Shown here: positions 1 through 4,785 of the stretch, one piece after another | How positions within the stretch are numbered: position 1 is the first letter of the stretch | Layout: each line of letters begins with the position of its first letter | DNA from: Actinomycetota bacterium | GTDB taxonomy: Bacteria > Actinomycetota > Acidimicrobiia > Acidimicrobiales > Ilumatobacteraceae | Direction: 5' to 3' | DNA length: 5,000 nt | NCBI GenBank assembly: GCA_009703975.1 | Contig: WLFB01000116.1 | Span: forward strand, 1 to 5,000 | Made by a program: the position numbers and the translations under genes | The notes under the pieces: generated by a model | What the model was told of the DNA's origin: nothing | Database searches by the model: none | The model's input: only the letters and a program-made list of their open reading frames with translations

Positions 1-649
1 CTGCCAATCCGCCTGCCGCGCCTGCGCCAGGTAAACGCGAAACATCAACTCCATATGTCTCTTTATACATTTGAACAAGACGCTCAAGTCGAGTTGTGAG
101 CAACTGAACCTGCGCTGGTGATGCGCCTTTTTGTGGTCCAAAAACTTTGGCAGCATCAGTGAAAGTCGTCGTGACATCACATGCAACTACAAACTCAACA
201 CCTTTTAGTCGCGCCGGTGTTTGAATCGCGCGCACTGCTCCGAGCCCTCCGTCTGTGGTGGCAGATCCACCGAGACAAACGATGATTCGTTTTGCTCCAA
301 GATCTAATGCGGCATCAATGATTTCTCCGGTGCCCGTTGTCGACGCAGCAACAGCATCATTTTTTTCTTTACCACCCGCGAGCAACAAACCAGAGGCACA
401 AGCCATCTCAATGATTGCTGTGCCTCGATGCAAACGCCAATCTGCGTTAACAGGATCACCAAGTGGACCAGTGACGAGTGTCGTTCGGTTTGCGCCGCCG
501 AGTGCTTCAAGAGTTCCTTCTCCGCCATCGGCAAGTGGACGCTCAATACAATCGTGACCAAGTTGCCAACACGCGTGGCCAATTGCAGTCGCGACTTGCG
601 CCGCGGTAGCCGTGCCGCGAAACTTGTCAACGGCGGCGAGCACTTTCAT
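1..649 (-). CDS. glxK: Glycerate kinase, GlxK/GarK family (C-terminus beyond left edge)
   Basis: This gene probably phosphorylates D-glycerate with ATP in the cytoplasm, giving 2- or 3-phosphoglycerate. Most members of the family make the 2-phospho product. The reverse strand is open from an ATG at 647-649 to the window edge, giving 216 residues of a family usually about 370-380 long, so the C-terminal part is missing. Family landmarks appear in order: an N-terminal strand ending in D8-K-F-R-G-T, the LADGGEGT block (residues 39-46), TGPLGDPV (60-67), GTAIIEMACASGL (76-88), TTGTGEI (104-110), LGGSATTDGG (126-135), VFGPQKGA (169-176) and PGAGAAGGL (207-215). An in-frame TAA lies three codons upstream of the ATG, so the start is secure. 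There is no Shine-Dalgarno sequence, and a TAACCT hexamer six bases upstream suggests a leaderless transcript. It is divergent from the LysM gene. The family call is firm; glycerate metabolism from glyoxylate is the usual role, and the physiological pathway here is inferred. Confidence 0.93.
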   Translation of the reverse strand, partial: MKVLAAVDKFRGTATAAQVATAIGHACWQLGHDCIERPLADGGEGTLEALGGANRTTLVTGPLGDPVNADWRLHRGTAIIEMACASGLLLAGGKEKNDAVAASTTGTGEIIDAALDLGAKRIIVCLGGSATTDGGLGAVRAIQTPARLKGVEFVVACDVTTTFTDAAKVFGPQKGASPAQVQLLTTRLERLVQMYKETYGVDVSRLPGAGAAGGLA

Positions 650-655
650 GGGTTC

Positions 656-661
656 AGGTTA
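656..661 (-). promoter_or_regulatory. Putative -10 element of the glycerate kinase gene
   Basis: On the minus strand TAACCT is followed by six bases (GAACCC) and then the ATG. It fits the actinobacterial TAnnnT consensus. If transcription begins at the A of the ATG, its last T falls at -7, the canonical place for a leaderless gene. No convincing -35 hexamer was found at 16-18 bp spacing. This rests on sequence and position only. Confidence 0.45.
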
Positions 662-666
662 GATGA

Positions 667-676
667 GATCATGATC
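667..676. repeat. 10-bp perfect palindrome in divergent intergenic region
   Basis: GATCATGATC is a perfect 10-bp palindrome five bases upstream of the putative glycerate kinase -10 element, in the 64-bp region between the divergent glycerate kinase and LysM genes. It could be a half-site or core of an operator. Palindromes of this length are expected several times in 5 kb by chance, so functional confidence is low. Confidence 0.15.
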
Positions 677-699
677 GCAATATGCCCTAAATACGCGCC

Positions 700-705
700 T
701 AGCCT
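700..705 (+). promoter_or_regulatory. Putative -10 element of the LysM protein gene
   Basis: TAGCCT, a TAnnnT-type -10, ends eight bases before the ATG at 714. No Shine-Dalgarno sequence lies between them, which points to a leaderless or nearly leaderless transcript. The surrounding 12-mer CGCCTAGCCTTA (696-707) recurs exactly before the ethylmalonyl-CoA mutase start. No clear -35 was found. Confidence 0.4.
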
Positions 706-713
706 TAAACACA

Positions 714-1067
714 ATGTTTTTTAAGGGCCGGCTTCAAATGTCGCTGCTTGCAATCACAATTATCAGCGGCGTTCTATCTTTGGTATTTGCTCAACAAGGT
801 GATGACCCGGCCACAACTACAACTCTCGTACCGACAACAACAACCGTTCCAGTGACTACGACGATTTACACACCGCCAGTCAGATACATAATCCAACCTG
901 GCGACACACTCTTCGGAATTGCTTCAACTTATTTGTTGGACATGCAGGCGTTAATGGATTTAAACGACATTACAAACTCTGACCATGTTGAAACTGGAGA
1001 TGAACTTATCTTCCCACCTGCAAATGGTTTTATTCCAGTAGCGCCATCTACGACGATGAAGCCTTAA
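714..1067 (+). CDS. Small secreted protein with Thr-rich linker and one LysM domain
   Basis: This 117-residue protein is probably exported and bound to peptidoglycan. Residues 1-26 look like a Sec signal peptide: basic residues K4 and R6, a hydrophobic stretch at about 10-25, and a V-F-A site suggesting cleavage before Q27. A low-complexity Thr/Val/Pro linker follows (about 34-50, TTTTLVPTTTTVPVTTT), then a single LysM domain (about 57-101) with the typical YIIQPGDTLFGIA opening, an N-D-I turn and a closing GDELIFP. LysM domains bind N-acetylglucosamine-containing glycans. No catalytic domain is present, so a cell-wall anchoring or structural role is possible but unproven. The ATG at 714 is preferred over an in-frame ATG at 738 because it supplies the basic n-region and is preceded by a -10-like hexamer. 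The gene is convergent with the mutase gene, with one base between the stop codons. Confidence 0.88.
   Translation: MFFKGRLQMSLLAITIISGVLSLVFAQQGDDPATTTTLVPTTTTVPVTTTIYTPPVRYIIQPGDTLFGIASTYLLDMQALMDLNDITNSDHVETGDELIFPPANGFIPVAPSTTMKP
813..863 (+). repeat. Thr-rich low-complexity linker coding segment
   Basis: These 17 codons of the LysM gene encode short runs of Thr separated by Leu/Val/Pro, using mostly ACA and ACT triplets. It links signal peptide and LysM domain and resembles the O-glycosylatable or extended wall-spanning linkers of actinobacterial secreted proteins. Such tracts often vary in length between strains. Confidence 0.7.
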
Positions 1068-1068
1068 A

Positions 1069-3033
1069 TTACTTTTGGCGATGCTTTATTGAGATTTCAG
1101 CAATGTCTCGCATGATTCTGGCAATGTCAAAATCTTTCGGAGTGTAAACCGCTACGACACCTAGATCGGTTAATTTCTTGCGATCATCTTCAGGAATTAT
1201 TCCGCCGACGACTACGGGCGAACTCACACCTGCTTTTTTCAACTGCGACATCACTTCTGGCACAAGCGCTAGATGCGATCCTGAAAGAATTGAAAGTCCA
1301 ATTACGTCTGGATCTTCATCGCGCGCAGAGGCCGCAATTTGTTCTGGCGTCAATCGAATGCCGCTATAGACAACTTCCATTCCGGAGTCACGTGCAGCAA
1401 CTGCGATCTGTTCGGCCCCACTTGAGTGGCCGTCCAAACCAGGCTTTGCCACCAATAGTCTCGGCGGGCCACCAACAATTGTTTTGACAAAATCTGAAAC
1501 CTCATTCAAAAGATGACCATGTCGACCAGAGATTCCACCTACACCAGTTGGCGCACGGTACTCACCAAAAATGTCACGCAAAACCTGCGACCACTCGCCT
1601 GTCGTTCCCCCAACTTTGGCAAGTTCAATTGACGCAGGCATCAAATTCAACCCTTCACGAGCGGCAATTTGCAGAGACTTGAGCGCCGAATCTACTTCAC
1701 TTTGATTTCGAGATTTGCGCCAAGTTTCAACTTCAGTGATCATTTGATTTTCTATCTTTGGATCAACTTTAAGAATATTGTCAAAGCCACCTAAAGGCGA
1801 AAGTGCCGTCTGAGTAAATGCATTCACTCCGATGACTGTTTGATCACCGTTTTCTATTCTGCTCGTACGACTTGACATTGAATGAACAAGTTTGCCCTTG
1901 AGAACATCAACTGCCTCAAACGCGCCACCGATTGCCAAAATCTCATTGAGTTCAACCCAGGCCTCATCAACCAATTGAGAAGTTCGTGATTCAATGACAG
2001 TTGATCCGTCAAAAATATCTTCATATTCGAGCAAGTCAGTCTCAAAAGCCAAGACTTGCTGCATTCGCAACGACCACTGTTGATCCCAAGGGCGGGGCAG
2101 ACCTAGAGCTTCGTTCCATGCCGGCAACTGCACACTTCGAGCGCGAGCGTTTTTAGAAAGCGTTACAGCCAACATTTCGAGAACAATTCGCTGAACATTA
2201 TTTTCTGGCTGTGCTTCGGTTAGTCCAAGTGAATTTACTTGAACGCCGTATCTGAATCGCAACGCACGGTCATCGGTTATTCCGTATCGCTCTCGACCGA
2301 TTCGCTGCCAGAGATCAACAAATGCACGCATCTTGCAGATCTCTTCAACGAACCTGATTCCGGCGTTAACAAAAAACGAAATTGACGAAAACACCTGCGG
2401 AAACTGCTCATCGGTAACCTGACCACTTGACTTAACCGCGTCCAAGATGTCAATCGCATTAGCCAGAGAAAACGCGATCTCTTGAACCGGCGTCGCACCA
2501 ACCTCTTGTAAGTGATACGAGCAAATATTGACCGGGTTCCATTTTGGTGCGTTCATCGCACACCAAGCGATCATGTCAACAATTATTCGACGCGACTGTT
2601 GCGGTGGAAATATAAAAGTACCACGCGACAAATATTCTTTGAGTATGTCATTTTGAGTCGTGCCACGTAAATCTTTTGTAGCGACATTTTGTTCGTCAGC
2701 GTTTGCAACATAAAGTGCAAGCAACCAGGCTGCAGTTGCATTTATCGTCATTGAAGTGTTCATCTCGCCTGGCGGAATACCGTCGAGCAATGTCCGCATA
2801 TCACCAAGGTGCGCGACTGGCACTCCAACTTTGCCAACTTCTCCACTGGCAAGAACATGATCTGGGTCGTAACCAGTTTGTGTTGGTAGATCAAAAGCAA
2901 TTGATAATCCTGTTTGGCCCTGTGCCAAGTTCGTGCGATACAACTCATTAGACGCAGCCGCGCTCGAATGGCCCGAATAGGTGCGCATCACCCAGGGTTG
3001 ATCACGCGCTACATCTTTAGTTGGTTCACTCAT
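1069..3033 (-). CDS. meaA: Ethylmalonyl-CoA mutase (MeaA-type), adenosylcobalamin-dependent
   Basis: This cytoplasmic enzyme probably converts (2R)-ethylmalonyl-CoA to (2S)-methylsuccinyl-CoA by a B12 radical rearrangement, a late step of the ethylmalonyl-CoA pathway. The 654-residue single chain combines the TIM-barrel catalytic domain (about 10-380), a linker, and a C-terminal cobalamin domain (about 524-650). The B12 signature is complete: D534-x-H536-x-x-G539 with His536 as the lower axial ligand, S-I-L at 581-583 and GG at 610-611. FDLPTQTGYDPDH (47-59) and RYGVQVNSLGLTEAQPENN (261-279) match MeaA/Ecm proteins as I recall them rather than methylmalonyl-CoA mutase, which has a THRGYDSD form at the first site. 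Tyr55, Arg137 and His174 appear to align with the carboxylate-binding Tyr and Arg and the catalytic His of methylmalonyl-CoA mutase. The ATG at 3031-3033 lies 24 bp after the aat stop and has no Shine-Dalgarno sequence, but a -10-like TAGCCT is nearby. Length matches the family. Another acyl-CoA mutase specificity is possible but less likely. Confidence 0.92.
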   Translation of the reverse strand: MSEPTKDVARDQPWVMRTYSGHSSAAASNELYRTNLAQGQTGLSIAFDLPTQTGYDPDHVLASGEVGKVGVPVAHLGDMRTLLDGIPPGEMNTSMTINATAAWLLALYVANADEQNVATKDLRGTTQNDILKEYLSRGTFIFPPQQSRRIIVDMIAWCAMNAPKWNPVNICSYHLQEVGATPVQEIAFSLANAIDILDAVKSSGQVTDEQFPQVFSSISFFVNAGIRFVEEICKMRAFVDLWQRIGRERYGITDDRALRFRYGVQVNSLGLTEAQPENNVQRIVLEMLAVTLSKNARARSVQLPAWNEALGLPRPWDQQWSLRMQQVLAFETDLLEYEDIFDGSTVIESRTSQLVDEAWVELNEILAIGGAFEAVDVLKGKLVHSMSSRTSRIENGDQTVIGVNAFTQTALSPLGGFDNILKVDPKIENQMITEVETWRKSRNQSEVDSALKSLQIAAREGLNLMPASIELAKVGGTTGEWSQVLRDIFGEYRAPTGVGGISGRHGHLLNEVSDFVKTIVGGPPRLLVAKPGLDGHSSGAEQIAVAARDSGMEVVYSGIRLTPEQIAASARDEDPDVIGLSILSGSHLALVPEVMSQLKKAGVSSPVVVGGIIPEDDRKKLTDLGVVAVYTPKDFDIARIMRDIAEISIKHRQK

Positions 3034-3042
3034 TATTAGATA

Positions 3043-3048
3043 AGGCTA
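3043..3048 (-). promoter_or_regulatory. Putative internal -10 element before ethylmalonyl-CoA mutase
   Basis: In the 24-bp gap after aat, the minus strand reads CGCCTAGCCTTA then seven bases and ATG. TAGCCT fits TAnnnT and ends nine bases before the start. It may give the mutase gene its own, nearly leaderless transcript in addition to read-through from hbd-aat. There is no Shine-Dalgarno sequence in the gap. Confidence 0.35.
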
Positions 3049-3057
3049 GGCGTGGAA

Positions 3058-3750
3058 CTATTGCATTACAGCGATTGCAAGCTCTCGCAAATACTGCTCT
3101 CTTGTGATGGCTACCGCTCCAAGACTTTCTAAATGTGGAGTCAACCATTGCACATCTAACAAAGTCATTTCGGATTCTTTCATTTTTTTGACCAGCGCCA
3201 TTAATGCAACTTTTGATGCGTCACGCAGTAAATGAAACATAGATTCGCCTGCAAAAAATCTGCCTACGCGAACACCGTAGAGTCCGCCAGCTAACAATCC
3301 ATTTTCGTCAAAGACTTCAAAACTGTGGGCATAACCAAGTTTGTGAAGTTGCACATAAGCCTCTATGAACTCGGTGGTGATCCAACCGTGATCACGATTT
3401 GGCGCCGCGCAACCGCGCATCACCATTTCGAAACAAGTGTCAATGCGAACTTCAAATTTCTTTTCACTACTGCGCATTGATCGAGAGATCACTAGCTGAT
3501 CTAAATTAATTACTGCCCGCTTTAGAGGCGACCACCAAACCAGATCAGTCGGTTGTTGATCATCAAAGTCGTCGTTTGAAACCATCGGAAATATTCCGTG
3601 CCGATACGCGTGAATCAAAGTTTCTGGTCTTAAATCTGCGCCACGACCAACAACGTCATTGCGTGGCCACTTTGATGACGGTGGAAACTCCCAAACCGAC
3701 TCATCAAGAGAAGTCGGCGTTGAATCCCAGTTCATCAGTAACCAATTCAC
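3058..3750 (-). CDS. aat: Leucyl/phenylalanyl-tRNA--protein transferase (Aat)
   Basis: This enzyme transfers Leu or Phe from aminoacyl-tRNA to the N-terminus of proteins that begin with Arg or Lys, creating N-degrons read by ClpS and destroyed by ClpAP or ClpCP. Residues visible in order are GRGADL (35-40), AYRHGIFPM (48-56), WWSP (72-75), GWITTEFIEAY (122-132), H142-S-F-E-V, GGLYGV (155-160), FAGESMF (166-172), ASKVAL (178-183) and LLDVQ (197-201). By alignment from memory, Trp123, Glu169 and Gln201 match E. coli Trp111, Glu156 and Gln188, while E. coli Trp49 is Met56 here, a form I recall from actinobacterial homologues. The length of 230 is normal (E. coli 234), though it lacks the E. coli C-terminal tail. 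The start is taken as GTG at 3748-3750, three bases after the hbd stop; an in-frame ATG at 3733-3735 would give 225 residues. A TATAGT hexamer inside the last hbd codons (3760-3765) ends nine bases before the GTG. Confidence 0.93.
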   Translation of the reverse strand: MNWLLMNWDSTPTSLDESVWEFPPSSKWPRNDVVGRGADLRPETLIHAYRHGIFPMVSNDDFDDQQPTDLVWWSPLKRAVINLDQLVISRSMRSSEKKFEVRIDTCFEMVMRGCAAPNRDHGWITTEFIEAYVQLHKLGYAHSFEVFDENGLLAGGLYGVRVGRFFAGESMFHLLRDASKVALMALVKKMKESEMTLLDVQWLTPHLESLGAVAITREQYLRELAIAVMQ

Positions 3751-3753
3751 ACA

Positions 3754-4611
3754 TTAGTAACTATAAAACCCTTGCTTTGATTTGCGACCCAATTTGCCCT
3801 GCTCAACAAGCTTTTTCAACATTGGACGCGGTTCAAGAGTTGGTGACTTAAATTCCGCGTGAAGCGCCTCAAGAATTGCTACTGACGTATCGAGACCAAC
3901 TAGATCAAGCAATGCAAACGGCCCCATTGGAAAGTTGCAACCACCTTTCATTGCAACATCAATATCTTCCATGCTTGCGGTGCCAGCCTCAAACATTGCA
4001 ATCGCGTTATTCAAATACGGAAACAACAATGCATTAACAATAAACCCAGCACGATCAACGACTTGTACTGCATCTTTTGAGCAGGCTTTGACAAAGTCGT
4101 TAGCGAAGGCGATCGTTTCATCACTCGCAGTGATTGGCCGAACAACTTCAACGAGTGGCATCAAAACAGCAGGATTAAAAAAATGGATGCCACAAACTTT
4201 GTCAGGGCGGTTCGTTGACTTCGCCATCTCAACCACTGGCAAAGTACTCGTATTCGTCGACAGAACACATGACGGCTTAACAATTTTGTCGAGTTGAGAA
4301 AACAACTCTTGTTTTGTTGCAAGGTCTTCAACAGCAGACTCGATGATCAGATCACAATTGGCAAGGTCTTCAAGTTTGCTTGTGACGCTGACATGAGACA
4401 TTGCAAAGTCTTTTTGCTCTTGAGTGATTTTCGCTTTTGCAATTTGTTTGTTAAGGCTTGCTTCAATCGCAGCTTTCGTCGCTTGAGCAGTTTCTGCCGA
4501 TCGTGACCGGATGACGACATCAATCCCCGATTTACTTATAACTTCTGCAATTCCAGAACCCATGATTCCTGAGCCAATTACGCCAACTGTTTTAATTTCA
4601 AGTGTTGTCAT
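3754..4611 (-). CDS. hbd: 3-hydroxybutyryl-CoA dehydrogenase
   Basis: This soluble enzyme interconverts acetoacetyl-CoA and (S)-3-hydroxybutyryl-CoA. Its length of 285 is usual for the stand-alone family (about 280-290). The N-terminal Rossmann fold has G13-S-G15-I-M-G18-S-G20. The catalytic set is intact: Ser122 in NTST, His143 and Glu155 in the GIHFFNP...PLVEV segment, and Asn193 in the IVNALLFPYLNNA segment. The C-terminal dimerisation domain includes GPFALLDLVGLD (230-241) and ends in GRKSKQGFYSY, the normal family terminus. After the second strand the sequence is VVIRSRS, with Ser36-Arg37 where NAD-specific members carry an acidic residue, so NADP(H) use is plausible. It is the first gene of the minus-strand trio hbd-aat-meaA. 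With the mutase downstream, a role in feeding crotonyl-CoA into the ethylmalonyl-CoA pathway is inferred; beta-oxidation or polyhydroxybutyrate-type metabolism are alternatives. The ATG at 4609-4611 has no Shine-Dalgarno sequence and follows a TAGTGT hexamer by seven bases. Confidence 0.92.
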   Translation of the reverse strand: MTTLEIKTVGVIGSGIMGSGIAEVISKSGIDVVIRSRSAETAQATKAAIEASLNKQIAKAKITQEQKDFAMSHVSVTSKLEDLANCDLIIESAVEDLATKQELFSQLDKIVKPSCVLSTNTSTLPVVEMAKSTNRPDKVCGIHFFNPAVLMPLVEVVRPITASDETIAFANDFVKACSKDAVQVVDRAGFIVNALLFPYLNNAIAMFEAGTASMEDIDVAMKGGCNFPMGPFALLDLVGLDTSVAILEALHAEFKSPTLEPRPMLKKLVEQGKLGRKSKQGFYSY

Positions 4612-4618
4612 CCGAGCG

Positions 4619-4624
4619 ACACTA
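4619..4624 (-). promoter_or_regulatory. Putative -10 element of the hbd-aat-meaA operon
   Basis: TAGTGT on the minus strand ends seven bases before the hbd ATG and fits the actinobacterial TAnnnT -10. The seven intervening bases hold no Shine-Dalgarno sequence, so the transcript is probably leaderless. An imperfect inverted repeat begins six bases upstream and would overlap the -35 zone. Confidence 0.4.
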
Positions 4625-4630
4625 GCGACA

Positions 4631-4656
4631 TTTAACAGTAATTAACCAACTGTAAA
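4631..4656. promoter_or_regulatory. Imperfect inverted repeat, candidate operator for hbd
   Basis: TTTAACAGT (4631-4639) and ACTGTAAA (4649-4656) are inverted copies apart from one extra A in the left arm, separated by nine bases. The dyad covers roughly the -15 to -45 zone of the predicted hbd promoter in the 154-bp divergent region, a natural place for a dimeric repressor. No regulator gene is visible in the window to assign to it. Confidence 0.3.
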
Positions 4657-4683
4657 CCGAATTCAATCAATCGAAAGGAACTG

Positions 4684-4785
4684 GTGATACTCAAAGGTCT
4701 TGTACGATTGGAGGCGAAAAGCCTTCAAATTAACTCTAAACAGCTGATCGGAGCGAAGACAGTACATGGCATCAGCAAACACTAA
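4684..4785 (+). CDS. Possible 33-codon leader ORF before the oxidoreductase
   Basis: A GTG at 4684 is preceded at four bases by AAAGGA (4674-4679), the best-looking Shine-Dalgarno sequence in the window. The frame runs 33 codons to a TAA at 4783-4785 and overlaps the first 20 bases of the oxidoreductase gene in another frame. The peptide (starting VILKGLVRLEAKSLQ) is short and basic with no recognisable motif. It could be a leader peptide coupled to the next gene, or a chance ORF; I lean to chance without comparative data. Confidence 0.15.
   Translation: MILKGLVRLEAKSLQINSKQLIGAKTVHGISKH
4708..4728 (+). other. 8-bp hairpin in the oxidoreductase leader
   Basis: TTGGAGGC and GCCTTCAA pair over eight positions with one G-U wobble around a GAAAA loop. 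The left arm contains a GGAGG that would be hidden in the stem. No U-tract follows on either strand, so it is not an intrinsic terminator. It lies about 37 bases before the oxidoreductase ATG and could be a leader RNA structure. This is seen in sequence only. Confidence 0.3.
4750..4753 (+). promoter_or_regulatory. Weak Shine-Dalgarno for the oxidoreductase
   Basis: GGAG lies 12 bases before the ATG at 4766, longer than the usual 5-9 spacing. It is the only candidate ribosome binding site close to this start. Unlike the other five genes, no TAnnnT hexamer ends 6-9 bases before the ATG, so this gene is probably transcribed with a leader. Confidence 0.3.

Noticed and set aside
428..724. Plus-strand ORF of 98 codons antisense to the glycerate kinase gene
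   Set aside because: It overlaps a strongly recognisable glycerate kinase on the other strand; its translation has no family features and looks like an antisense shadow. The 255-557 plus-strand and 304-630 minus-strand ORFs are rejected for the same reason.
738..740. Alternative ATG start for the LysM protein
   Set aside because: Starting here would remove Lys4 and Arg6 and leave a signal peptide without a basic n-region; the ATG at 714 also sits at a suitable distance from the -10-like hexamer.
1854..2951. Several 60-80-codon ORFs on both strands inside the mutase gene
   Set aside because: All lie within the continuous, well-conserved ethylmalonyl-CoA mutase reading frame and show no domain or start signal of their own.
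1069..3033. Methylmalonyl-CoA mutase large subunit
   Set aside because: The TQTGYDPDH and RYGVQVNSLGLTEAQPENN segments and the length of about 650 residues fit MeaA/Ecm; methylmalonyl-CoA mutase large subunits are longer (over 700) and have a THRGYDSD form.
3752..3754. ATG overlapping the hbd stop (TAATG) as the aat start
   Set aside because: It is in a different frame from Aat and reaches a stop after 16 codons.
3935..4297. Plus-strand ORF of 120 codons antisense to hbd
   Set aside because: The opposite strand encodes an intact dehydrogenase with all catalytic residues. The antisense translation has no motif or ribosome site.
4708..4728. Hairpin as an intrinsic terminator
   Set aside because: No run of T follows the stem on either strand, and it lies in a divergent promoter region where no gene ends.
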